Shown piece by piece: positions 1 through 6,764 of a stretch of 6,766 nt of DNA. How positions within the stretch are numbered: the first letter of the stretch is position 1; each line of letters starts with the position of its first letter. The notes beneath the pieces are model-generated. The model saw only the letters and a list, made by a program, of their open reading frames with translations. It was not told where the DNA came from and made no database searches. A program made the translations under genes and the position numbers. Source of the DNA: Candidatus Methanoplasma sp. (lineage in GTDB: Archaea > Thermoplasmatota > Thermoplasmata > Methanomassiliicoccales > Methanomethylophilaceae). Location: the NCBI GenBank assembly GCA_031271555.1, contig JAISVN010000026.1, positions 1 to 6,766 of the forward strand, given 5' to 3'.

Positions 1-2
1 TG

Positions 3-623
3 GCAGCCACAGGGTCGCTTGGGTTCGTTGCAGGCCTGATACTTATTACCGCTTTGTTCATCTTCATCTTCCTGACGTACAAGTACAGAAAGGATTCGAC
101 CGATGTTGATCACGAAGAAGAGGAATCGGAGAGGGAGGAAAGCATCAGGACACCAATGTGGAAATGCATCATTCTGGTGCTGGCAGGCATCCTTTTGCTT
201 TATTTCGGGGCAAGGGCTTTCATAGCCGGTGCCGTAGAGCTTGCCGGACTGTTCGGGGTCTCGGAACTCATGATCGGACTGATCGTGGTAGCACTGGGTG
301 TATCCCTACCGGAAGTATGCATAACCGTGATCGCAGCATACCACAAAGAGAATGAGCTGGTCGTAAGCAACATCGTCGGCAGCGTGGTGTTCAACTGTTT
401 CTTTGCGCTGGGTTTCGGAGTACTCTTCACAACGGTGCCGGTCACGCATTACACGATGATATTCCACCTGCCGATCATGGTCATCATGGTCCTGCTTCTG
501 GTAGCGATGGTAAAGACCGGAGGCAGGATAACCAGATGGGAAGGGGTGGGACTGGTCGGCGTCTATGTGGGTTACATTGCGCTCATGGCCCTATTCCCGG
601 AACTGACCCAAGGGATCGTCTGA
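3..623 (+). CDS. Calcium/sodium-antiporter-like CaCA family membrane protein, C-terminal part (5' truncated by window edge)
   Basis: This reading frame is open from the first bases of the window, so the true start lies outside. The TTG at 54 is internal, because the upstream codons already encode a hydrophobic helix. The visible 206 residues contain one helix, then a short charged loop rich in Glu and Asp (about residues 30-47), then roughly five more membrane helices. The segment reading ALGVSLPE, followed about 20 residues later by SNIVGSVVFN, matches the alpha-2 repeat of the Na+/Ca2+ exchanger superfamily. In that family the acidic residue of the SLPE motif and the polar GS/N residues coordinate the cation during counter-transport across the cytoplasmic membrane. 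The acidic loop sits where the two halves of such proteins are joined. Ion specificity (Ca2+, Na+, K+, H+) cannot be read from this fragment. The gene ends in TGA at 621-623, directly against the stop of the convergent RLI gene. Family assignment is confident; exact substrate is not. Confidence 0.85.
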   Translation, partial: AATGSLGFVAGLILITALFIFIFLTYKYRKDSTDVDHEEEESEREESIRTPMWKCIILVLAGILLLYFGARAFIAGAVELAGLFGVSELMIGLIVVALGVSLPEVCITVIAAYHKENELVVSNIVGSVVFNCFFALGFGVLFTTVPVTHYTMIFHLPIMVIMVLLLVAMVKTGGRITRWEGVGLVGVYVGYIALMALFPELTQGIV

Positions 624-2390
624 TCAGGCGTAGTAATATTCGCCTTTTGATTTCTGTTCCCTGTCGAGCCTGGAGTCCGGCTTGTTGATCCTCGGACGGT
701 TAGTGTCCGCATCGCGCCTGAAGGTGATGTCGACCGCCGACAGGAACTTGTTCATGCCGTCCCTCATATCCAGCGGCCCTTCGCCGATACCGTGGTGCCC
801 AGGCTCTCCGCCGAACACCATCATCGAATCGGAGACCATGTCCAGGAAATAGATGTCGTGATCGACGATCATTCCGCTTCTGCCGGTCTTCTCCATCATC
901 CTTCTTATTGTTTTGGCGGCGTTCATCCTTTGGTTGGAATCGAGGTACGCGGACGGTTCGTCGAAAAGATACATATCGGCCTCAGCCGCGAGACACATCG
1001 TTATAGCCACTCTCTGGAGCTCTCCTCCGGACAGCGTCTTTATGTCCTTTTCCATCAGATGCTTGATCCCAAGAGGGTCGAGGACCTCTCCCTCAAAGAA
1101 TCCGGAATTGACAGTGTCATACGCTTTTGCATACAGGATATCTCTGACGGTTCCTTCTGCATCCGCAGAGATATACTGCGGTTTGTATGATACCTTCACA
1201 GCGGTATCCAATGCTCCCTTGTCCGGTTTGATGACGCCGGCGAGCATCTTGACGAAGGTCGTCTTTCCGGTGGCGTTCGGTCCGACTATGCCTACGGACT
1301 CACCGATCTTCACGGCACCCTTTCCGATATTGAGTTTGAACTCTCCCATGTCCTTCTCCACGCTGTCGAACTCCACCAGGTCCGGGGTGTTCCATTCGGA
1401 TCTGGGAGGGGACGATTCGAATTCTATGGGCCTGTCCCTGAATCTTATGTTCTCTTCCGGGAGGTAGCCGTCAAGATACACGTTGATGGCGGTCCTGACC
1501 TGCCTTGCGAGAGTGAACACACCGTATGCTCCTTCTGAACCGTATACGACGCTCACGTTGTCCGCAAGATAATCTAGTATCGCCAGGTCGTGCTCTATGA
1601 CTATGACCTGTTTGTCAACGCTCAGGTCCTTGACTATCCTGGCCATCTTGACCCTCTGATAGATGTCGAGGTACGAGGTCGGCTCGTCGAAGAAGTATAT
1701 GTCCGCATCCCTCATGATAGTGGCGGCCATCGCAAGACGCTGAAGCTCTCCGCCCGAGAGCTTTGTCAGCTCTCTGTCGAGCACTTCTTTGAGCTCGAAG
1801 AGTTCTGCCGCCTCATCTACGGTCATCCTCTCCTGCACCCTGCTTAGGAGATCGCGTACGACCCCTTTCACGCTCTGCGGCAGTTTGTCAACGTACTGCG
1901 GCTTCAGGGCGATCTTGATGTTCCCAGAGTATACATTCTTGAGGTGGTCATGGAGTTCGGTGCCCGCGAAGTGCTCGAGCACCTCTTCTTTGGAGGGGGG
2001 GTCGTCGAACCTCCCGAGGTTCGGAAGTTCTGTCCCGGACAGGATCTTGATCGCCGTCGTTTTTCCTATTCCGTTCGGCCCTAGTATTCCTGTTATTAGC
2101 CCTTTCTTCGGGATGGGCAGCCTGTAAAGGCGGAAAAGGTTCTCGCCGTACTGGTGAACCATCTCGCCCTTCAGTTCATCGGCCAGGCCTATTATCTTTA
2201 TAGCTTCGAACTGGCACTTGTTGACGCATATGCCGCACCCTTGGCAAAGGACCTCCGATATAACGGGTTTCCCTTTCTCATTGAATGCTATGCACTCTAC
2301 CCCTGTACGCATGAGCGGGCAGAATTTGACACACTCCTTGTTGCATTTGCGGTTCTGGCATCTGTCATGCAGCACAGCGGCTATTCTCAT
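624..2390 (-). CDS. rli: ABCE1/RLI ribosome-recycling ATPase (4Fe-4S, twin ABC)
   Basis: Complete 588-residue protein of normal family length, starting at ATG 2390-2388. An N-terminal ferredoxin-like domain carries cysteines 11, 16, 20 and 24 plus 49, 52, 55 and 59, the set that ligates two 4Fe-4S clusters. Two ABC ATPase cassettes follow. Cassette 1 has Walker A GPNGIGKTT (104-112), signature LSGGE (211-215), Walker B IYFFDE (231-236) and switch His 266. Cassette 2 has Walker A GPNATGKTT (370-378), signature LSGGE (453-457), Walker B MYLFDE (473-478) and His 511. All catalytic residues are present. In archaea and eukaryotes this soluble protein binds release factor aRF1 or aPelota on the ribosome and splits it into subunits. 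The 'RNase L inhibitor' name is historical and implies no such role here. The gene stands alone: it converges on the antiporter gene with no spacing and diverges from the RNA/MATE side. A TATA-like box 40-odd bases upstream suggests a short leader. I see nothing degraded or unusual in the protein. Confidence 0.97.
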   Translation of the reverse strand: MRIAAVLHDRCQNRKCNKECVKFCPLMRTGVECIAFNEKGKPVISEVLCQGCGICVNKCQFEAIKIIGLADELKGEMVHQYGENLFRLYRLPIPKKGLITGILGPNGIGKTTAIKILSGTELPNLGRFDDPPSKEEVLEHFAGTELHDHLKNVYSGNIKIALKPQYVDKLPQSVKGVVRDLLSRVQERMTVDEAAELFELKEVLDRELTKLSGGELQRLAMAATIMRDADIYFFDEPTSYLDIYQRVKMARIVKDLSVDKQVIVIEHDLAILDYLADNVSVVYGSEGAYGVFTLARQVRTAINVYLDGYLPEENIRFRDRPIEFESSPPRSEWNTPDLVEFDSVEKDMGEFKLNIGKGAVKIGESVGIVGPNATGKTTFVKMLAGVIKPDKGALDTAVKVSYKPQYISADAEGTVRDILYAKAYDTVNSGFFEGEVLDPLGIKHLMEKDIKTLSGGELQRVAITMCLAAEADMYLFDEPSAYLDSNQRMNAAKTIRRMMEKTGRSGMIVDHDIYFLDMVSDSMMVFGGEPGHHGIGEGPLDMRDGMNKFLSAVDITFRRDADTNRPRINKPDSRLDREQKSKGEYYYA

Positions 2391-2428
2391 GGTTCAGCCT
2401 ATTTGTGAGGTCTGATTTAACCTTTAGG

Positions 2429-2437
2429 TTTATAACT
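2429..2437 (-). promoter_or_regulatory. TATA-like box for the RLI gene
   Basis: On the minus strand this reads GTTATAAAC (plus strand 2429-2436 and one flanking base), a good archaeal TATA-like sequence. It lies about 40-45 bases upstream of the RLI ATG at 2390. With the usual 22-27 base spacing, transcription would start near 2405-2410 and leave a leader of about 15-20 bases. No clear Shine-Dalgarno sequence is visible in that leader. Placement is inferred from position and composition only. Confidence 0.5.
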
Positions 2438-2508
2438 GCTATGTTACACAACTATTGAATAAAGCATACAAGGAATAATCGGCGGCATAGCAAATGCAAG
2501 TACGAGAG

Positions 2509-2517
2509 TTTTTAAAG
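2509..2517 (+). promoter_or_regulatory. TATA-like box upstream of the structured RNA region
   Basis: The run TTTTTAAAG resembles an archaeal TATA box. A start 22-27 bases downstream would fall at about 2536-2541, just before GGCAGAGG and the first hairpin at 2554. No protein start codon with a usable frame follows, so this would be the promoter of an RNA gene. This is inference from spacing. AT-rich runs are common here, so chance remains possible. Confidence 0.4.
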
Positions 2518-2540
2518 ATGCAAGATTTATCATCATTTAA

Positions 2541-2760
2541 GGCAGAGGTTTAACGTCTCCCCGTGAGGGGCGACGGATCCCTAACGTGGATCAGACGTGT
2601 TGCCCGTATAAGGCTCAGTTCCTGATCGTAATGATCAGGTCTCCGATCTTTATACGGACCGTTGGGCCGCTCTGGTAGACGGTTACTTTATCACCCCCTG
2701 CCCGATGGTCCCGGGTTGCCGGCCTGTACAAGAGGCCCGAACCCGGGCTCCCCATCCAAA
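2541..2760 (+). ncRNA. Probable structured non-coding RNA, family not recognised
   Basis: No convincing protein gene covers this stretch, yet nearly every part folds. H1 (2554-2575) pairs CGTC and CCCC with GGGG and GACG around one T/C mismatch and is capped by a GTGA tetraloop of GNRA type. H2 (2576-2592) pairs GATCC with GGATC. H3 (2604-2657) pairs CCGTATAAGG with CTTTATACGG, then has a 7x8 internal loop and a 7-bp apical stem CCTGATC/GATCAGG. H4 (2656-2711) pairs GGACCGTTGGGC with GCCCGATGGTCC: 12 unbroken pairs, two of them G-U. H5 (2710-2747) pairs CCCGGGTT with AACCCGGG, then GGCCT with AGGCC around a 7-base loop. H3/H4 share two bases and H4/H5 share two, so adjacent helices must either trim or stack. 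The G-U pairs in H3 and H4 would be A/C mismatches in the opposite transcript, and the GNRA cap exists only on the plus strand; both favour plus-strand RNA. A TATA-like box lies about 30 bases upstream. I do not find the hallmark motifs of RNase P RNA, SRP RNA, tRNA or 5S rRNA. Ends are estimates. Confidence 0.55.
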
Positions 2761-2789
2761 ACGGCAATTATGTAAATTCTAGATCCTGG

Positions 2790-2798
2790 TTATATAAA
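2790..2798 (+). promoter_or_regulatory. Strong TATA-like box in the spacer (orientation uncertain)
   Basis: TTATATAAA is the closest match to a consensus archaeal TATA box in the window. Read rightward it would start a transcript near 2818-2822, more than 200 bases before the MATE ATG, giving either a long leader or a separate small RNA. The sequence is nearly symmetric, so leftward transcription starting around 2765-2770, antisense to the structured RNA, is also possible. Confidence 0.4.
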
Positions 2799-2987
2799 TT
2801 CTCAAGGGGTCTCCGAATAATCCGAAAGTGTGCCCAGGCATTGAATGAACGATGGCGGATGCAAGGATCAGTATCGACTTTATGGTAAGATCGTGGTCAA
2901 TTACACAGCAGAGTAGTTTATAGCGGAGCCTTAGGCCGAAGACTATTGGTTTATTATATTCCTCTGTATAGATCGCTATTAAAACGA

Positions 2988-2996
2988 TATTTTTTA
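2988..2996 (+). promoter_or_regulatory. TATA-like box nearest the MATE gene
   Basis: TATTTTTTA ends 35 bases before the MATE ATG at 3032. The expected start near 3014-3020 would leave a leader of only about 12-18 bases, a spacing seen for many archaeal genes. The T-run could equally act as an oligo-T terminator for anything transcribed from further upstream. Confidence 0.4.
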
Positions 2997-3031
2997 GAAT
3001 AGTTCTTAACACCAAATGCAAATCCGGAACC

Positions 3032-4414
3032 ATGGAAGCGGCTTCGACGAAAGGCGTGGATATCATGCTTGGGGATCCAAAGAAGGCTATAGTGGCCTTT
3101 TCGATACCCATCGCGGTAGCGCTTCTTGCGCAACAAAGCAACAACCTCGTCGACAGTTTCTGGGTGGTGAGCCTGGGTGGGGATGCGATGGCCGCTTTAG
3201 GCCTTGTGTTCCCGGTGCTTGCCGTGATAATAGGGATAGGGAATGGCCTGGGGATAGGCGTTTCGGCAGCGATCGCAAGGAAGATCGGGATGGGCAGGAT
3301 AGATGACGCCAACGGGATATTCGCTCAGTCGTTGGTCCTGTGCATCATCGTTGCGCTGATAATGACCCCGATACTGATCCTTACGGCAGAGCCCCTGCTC
3401 GTCGCGATAGGCGCAGGGCCGACGATCGGAGCATCGATGGAGTATGCCATACCTCTGTACATCTCCGCCGTTCTGATACTTCTCAGCGGGGTCATGTCCG
3501 GAATCCTCAGAGGAGAGGGGGCGGTCAGGAGATCGATGTACATACAGGTGCTGGGAGCATTGACGAATCTTGTACTCGATCCGATATTCATCTACACATT
3601 GGACATGGGGGTGGCCGGAGCCGCATGGGCGAGCGTAGCGGCCTTTGGTATTTCCATAATCGTCGGAATGTACTGGTATCTGGTCAAAAAGGACATGTTC
3701 CTGAAGTTCAAGAAACAGTACCTGAGAATGAACAAGAGATTGCAGAAGGAGATATTGGCCGTGGGCCTTCCTCAGTCGGCGGAGTTCTCGGTTATGAACA
3801 TCTTCAACGTATCGTTCAACTTCTGCATCATAATGGTCGGGTCCACGGACGCCATGGCCATATACACCGTGGCGTGGAGGATAGTCTACATACTTCTGAT
3901 ACCGGCGCAGGCAATGGGCGGAGCCATCGTGTCGTCATGCTCGGCCGAGTTCGGGATGAAGAGGTACGACATGATAAGCAAAGCATATGGGTTCTCGGTG
4001 AAGATGTCGATCCTGATGCTGACAGGACTTTCGCTGATAATGGTATTGCTGGCAGGCCCGATAGCATCGGTGTTCACTCAGTCCCCCGACATGCAGTACA
4101 TCCATGAGGATATGGTTACCCTGCTGTACATATTCGCGCTGTTCGTTCCGATAATGTCGCTGGTGTTCGTGGGTTCCTCGCTGCTCCAGGCGCTGAACCG
4201 CTCGAAGATCGCGCTCATTTCATCATTCATAAGGAACCTGGTGCTGGCAGTGCTGTTCGTTCTGGCCGCATATTACGTCGGAACCCTCACATCCCTTTGG
4301 TGGGCGATGACGGCCACAGAGATATTCGGAGGCCTTCTCATGGGGTATTGGGCATACATCATACTCAGGGATGTGGCCAAGCGGGACGGCAAACAGCTGA
4401 AGTCAGACGCATGA
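3032..4414 (+). CDS. MATE-family multidrug/organic-cation efflux transporter
   Basis: Complete 460-residue integral membrane protein of normal family length. It has about twelve hydrophobic segments arranged as two related six-helix lobes with a cytoplasmic linker near residues 215-240 (charged stretch KKDMFLKFKKQYLRMNKRLQ). The N-terminus has the arrangement typical of archaeal MATE proteins: a short tail with LGDPKKA, then helix 1 with SIPIAVALLAQQSNNLVDSF and the GDAMAALGLVFP segment. The second lobe opens in the same way with VGLPQSAEFSVMNIFNVSF. MATE proteins export drugs or organic cations in exchange for Na+ or H+; neither substrate nor coupling ion can be decided here. I use ATG 3032 because the tail before LGDPKKA resembles family members. 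ATG 3065 is a possible alternative that would remove 11 residues. There is no strong Shine-Dalgarno sequence. A TATA-like box lies about 40 bases upstream and an oligo-T run follows the stop, so the gene is probably monocistronic. Confidence 0.92.
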   Translation: MEAASTKGVDIMLGDPKKAIVAFSIPIAVALLAQQSNNLVDSFWVVSLGGDAMAALGLVFPVLAVIIGIGNGLGIGVSAAIARKIGMGRIDDANGIFAQSLVLCIIVALIMTPILILTAEPLLVAIGAGPTIGASMEYAIPLYISAVLILLSGVMSGILRGEGAVRRSMYIQVLGALTNLVLDPIFIYTLDMGVAGAAWASVAAFGISIIVGMYWYLVKKDMFLKFKKQYLRMNKRLQKEILAVGLPQSAEFSVMNIFNVSFNFCIIMVGSTDAMAIYTVAWRIVYILLIPAQAMGGAIVSSCSAEFGMKRYDMISKAYGFSVKMSILMLTGLSLIMVLLAGPIASVFTQSPDMQYIHEDMVTLLYIFALFVPIMSLVFVGSSLLQALNRSKIALISSFIRNLVLAVLFVLAAYYVGTLTSLWWAMTATEIFGGLLMGYWAYIILRDVAKRDGKQLKSDA

Positions 4415-4428
4415 GACTCCCGCACCTG

Positions 4429-4434
4429 TTTTTT
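4429..4434 (+). terminator. Oligo-T terminator candidate after the MATE gene
   Basis: A run of six T residues lies 15 bases past the MATE stop codon, between CCCG (4418-4421) and CGGG (4437-4440), which could form a weak 4-bp stem around it. Archaeal RNA polymerase commonly terminates at such T-runs without a strong hairpin. The next promoter follows about 50 bases later, which fits an end of transcription unit here. Confidence 0.4.
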
Positions 4435-4484
4435 GACGGGCTTATCCGATCGTACAAGCCAGGCAAAGTCGGTTGCATCCAACA

Positions 4485-4493
4485 TATTTATTA
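4485..4493 (+). promoter_or_regulatory. TATA-like box for the methionyl-tRNA synthetase gene
   Basis: TATTTATTA lies 31-39 bases before the ATG at 4524. Start of transcription near 4510-4515 would leave a leader of about ten bases. The box falls inside the longest possible open frame (TTG at 4473), which argues that the upstream start is not used and supports ATG 4524. Confidence 0.5.
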
Positions 4494-4515
4494 TCGTCAT
4501 ATACAATGGGCTTTC

Positions 4516-4519
4516 AGGT
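4516..4519 (+). promoter_or_regulatory. Short Shine-Dalgarno-like AGGT deciding the metG start
   Basis: AGGT, complementary to part of the 3' end of archaeal 16S rRNA, ends four bases before ATG 4524. It favours that start over the ATG at 4506 and the TTG at 4473. The match is short, so the support is modest. Confidence 0.35.
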
Positions 4520-4523
4520 TCAA

Positions 4524-6764
4524 ATGTCAAAGATCTGTATAAACATCGCTTGGCCCTATGCGAACGGTCCGATCCACCTTGGGCATGCTGCAGGTTCACT
4601 GCTCCCGCCGGACATATTCGGCAGGTACAACCGCCTCAAAGGAAACGAAGTCTTGGTAGTGGGAGGTTCCGATCAGCACGGAACGCCGATAACCGTCACG
4701 GCAGAGAAAGAGAAGTCCACGCCCGCGGTCATCGCAGAGAAGTTTCACAACATAAACAAGAAAGCGATAGAGGACATGGACATTGAATATTCGCTTTTCA
4801 GCAAGACCCATGGAGCCAACCATATAGAGGTGGTGCAGCGGATATTCACCGACCTTCTGAACAAGGGATACCTTTACGAGAAGGAGATGAACCAATACTA
4901 CTGCACAAAATGTCAAAAGTTCCTTCCCGACAGATACGTGGAGGGGACATGCCCCAACTGCGGGGCCAAAGATGTCAGGAGCGACCAGTGCGACGCTTGC
5001 GGCACGACATTCGAACCAGGGGACCTGATAGATGCCAGATGCATACACTGCGGCACAAAGCCGGAGGTCAGGCCTTCTAACCACTTCTTCCTGAAACTGA
5101 GCGCATTCAACAAAGAGCTGATGGAGTTCCTAGACGACAAGAGCTACTGGAGGTCGAACGTCAATGCGTACACGAAGAACTGGCTCAAAGAGGGGCTCAT
5201 CGACAGGGCTATAACGAGGGACATGTCGTGGGGAGTCCCCGTACCCGTTCCGGGATGGGAGGACAAAGTGATCTACGTCTGGTTCGAGGCTCTCATAGGA
5301 TATCTGAGCACATCGATCGAATATTCCAAAATGATAGGGGATCCGGAATACTGGAAAGGATTCTGGAAGAACCCGGAGACAAAACATTACTACTTCATAG
5401 GAAAGGACAACATCCCGTTCCATTCCATAATCTGGCCGGCGATACTGATGGGCGCCGGCGGCCTGAATCTCCCGTACGACATACCCGCTAACGAATACCT
5501 GATGTTCAACGGCGGCAAGCTCTCAAAGAGCCGCGGAGGCGCGATAGATATACCGTCGGTGCTTTCGGAATACGATGTTGATTCTGTGAGATACTACCTT
5601 TCGATCAACATGCCCGACACCCATGATGCGGAGTTCACATGGGAGGACTTCCAGACGAAGATAAACAACGAACTCGTATCCGCGCTCGGCAACTATTACC
5701 ACAGATGCCTTAGCTTTGCGCAGAAGAATTTCGGGACGATCCCGGACGCCGACACAGCTGAAGGATCCAAGGAAGTGACAGATGCGATAGCATCCGCACT
5801 GAAAGAATACGACGAATGTCTTTCGAAATGCGATTTCAAGAAAGGTCTAAAGGTTGTGATGGAGCTTTCACGCTTCGGCAACAGGTATTTCGACTCTTCG
5901 AAACCCTGGTCTTTGGTAAAGACGGACAAAGAGCAATGCGGCAGAGTGATCAACAACAACCTGAGGATAGTGAAAGCGCTTGCCGTAATGGCCTGGCCGT
6001 ACATGCCGTCCTCATCGGAGAAGATATGGGAGTATCTTGGATACGATGAAAGCCTTGAGAAGGCGGGGATAGGAGCGGCCGTCTCCGAACTCCCGGCGGG
6101 CAGGGCGCTCAAAGAGCCGGTGCCCGTCTATAAGAAGGTGGAGATCCCGGAGGAGAACGAGAAGGATGCTGAACCGACAGTAGAGAACGATGGTCCGTTC
6201 AAGGACTTCAGGAAACTCGACCTCCGCGTTGGGAAGGTCATGAGCGCAGAGGACCACCCGGATGCCGAGAAGCTGTTCGTCCTCAAGGTCGACATAGGCG
6301 AGACAGAGCCCAGGCAGATCGTTGCCGGACTCAGGGCATACTATTCCAAAGAGCAGATGGTCGGGAGGAAGATATTCCTCGTCTCCAACCTCAAACCTGC
6401 GAAACTGAGAGGTCTCATGTCCCAGGGAATGCTGCTTGCAGCAGACGATGAAGCGATGGGAGGCACCAATGTGCTCCTTCTGAAACCGTCCAAAGACGTC
6501 CCGGTCGGAACAAAGATGAACTCTGGCGTGGAGAACACATCCTCGATGATAGAGTACAAGGACTTCCAGAATGTCAAGATGATAGTTTCCAGGATATCCG
6601 AGAAGAAGATACTGTCTAACTCAATGGAAATAGAACTTCCGGAGAACTCCCCCGAGAGGGTGGCTGCAGTCATAGACGGCGATAAGGCAATCGTACTCAG
6701 CGACGGCAATGGTTGCGTCGCGACCGTCGATTCGGAGATCAAGGACGGAGCAGGCGTGAGATGA
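4524..6764 (+). CDS. metG: Methionyl-tRNA synthetase with fused C-terminal EMAPII/Trbp111-type tRNA-binding domain
   Basis: Complete 746-residue cytosolic enzyme that attaches methionine to elongator and initiator tRNA-Met using ATP. The class I catalytic domain has the HIGH-type motif HLGH (18-21, within PYANGPIHLGH), the conserved WFEALIGY and GKDNIPFHS segments, and the KMSKS-type loop KLSKS (332-336). The connective insert carries four CxxC knuckles (127/130, 143/146, 156/159, 173/176), the two-zinc form usual in archaea. The helical anticodon-binding domain includes NRYFDSSKPW (453-462). After an acidic linker, residues 559 to about 668 form an OB-fold tRNA-binding domain (FKDFRKLDLRVGKV, then RQIVAG, SNLKPAKLRG and SQGMLLAA). 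Such domains are fused in some archaeal MetRS proteins and separate in others. A further 69 residues (678-746) follow, which is longer than I expect. I chose ATG 4524 because the family begins just before the HIGH motif and a TATA box lies within the longer frame. The stop is two bases before the window end. Confidence 0.97.
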   Translation: MSKICINIAWPYANGPIHLGHAAGSLLPPDIFGRYNRLKGNEVLVVGGSDQHGTPITVTAEKEKSTPAVIAEKFHNINKKAIEDMDIEYSLFSKTHGANHIEVVQRIFTDLLNKGYLYEKEMNQYYCTKCQKFLPDRYVEGTCPNCGAKDVRSDQCDACGTTFEPGDLIDARCIHCGTKPEVRPSNHFFLKLSAFNKELMEFLDDKSYWRSNVNAYTKNWLKEGLIDRAITRDMSWGVPVPVPGWEDKVIYVWFEALIGYLSTSIEYSKMIGDPEYWKGFWKNPETKHYYFIGKDNIPFHSIIWPAILMGAGGLNLPYDIPANEYLMFNGGKLSKSRGGAIDIPSVLSEYDVDSVRYYLSINMPDTHDAEFTWEDFQTKINNELVSALGNYYHRCLSFAQKNFGTIPDADTAEGSKEVTDAIASALKEYDECLSKCDFKKGLKVVMELSRFGNRYFDSSKPWSLVKTDKEQCGRVINNNLRIVKALAVMAWPYMPSSSEKIWEYLGYDESLEKAGIGAAVSELPAGRALKEPVPVYKKVEIPEENEKDAEPTVENDGPFKDFRKLDLRVGKVMSAEDHPDAEKLFVLKVDIGETEPRQIVAGLRAYYSKEQMVGRKIFLVSNLKPAKLRGLMSQGMLLAADDEAMGGTNVLLLKPSKDVPVGTKMNSGVENTSSMIEYKDFQNVKMIVSRISEKKILSNSMEIELPENSPERVAAVIDGDKAIVLSDGNGCVATVDSEIKDGAGVR

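Larger units (their letters stand above)
2761..3031. other. AT-rich intergenic spacer between the structured RNA and the MATE gene
   Basis: About 270 bases that hold several TATA-like sequences but no convincing gene. Two overlapping 23-codon frames exist: one from ATG 2845 to TAG 2916, which would begin MNDGGCKDQY, and one from ATG 2852 to TAG 2923. Neither has a visible ribosome binding site or a recognisable product, and reading frames of this length are expected by chance. A longer minus-strand frame crosses this spacer and the start of the MATE gene, but its composition looks like a shadow of that gene. The spacer may be a long promoter region for the MATE gene, or may hold a second small RNA downstream of the TATA box at 2790. 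I cannot decide between these. Confidence 0.5.

Noticed and set aside
2525..2540. ATGATGA on the minus strand as box C of a C/D guide RNA
   Set aside because: I found no CTGA D box at a suitable distance on that strand, and the motif overlaps an AT-rich promoter-like stretch.
2710..2748. A tRNA T-arm interrupted by an intron: removing the inner hairpin would leave GGGTTCGAACCC
   Set aside because: The rejoined loop would be one base short of a standard T-loop, no bulge-helix-bulge splice motif is visible, and I could not find a matching acceptor stem or anticodon arm around it.
2541..2760. RNase P RNA or SRP RNA as the identity of the structured region
   Set aside because: The universally conserved RNase P segments (GAGGAAAGTCC-like and ACAGAAA-like) and the SRP helix 8 core (GGAA-type loop with AGCAG) are not present on either strand. 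The region is also shorter than most archaeal versions of these RNAs.
2845..2923. Two 23-codon small open reading frames in the spacer
   Set aside because: No ribosome binding site, no recognisable peptide, overlapping in different frames, and a length expected by chance. Kept only as a note in the spacer entry.
2779..3312. A 177-codon minus-strand open frame across the spacer and the MATE start
   Set aside because: About half of it is antisense to the well-supported MATE gene, the product has no recognisable features, and it lacks a plausible start region. It reads as a shadow frame.
4473..4523. A 17-residue N-terminal extension of MetRS from a TTG start
   Set aside because: The family normally starts a few residues before the HIGH motif, the extension contains the TATA-like box, and AGGT sits just before ATG 4524.
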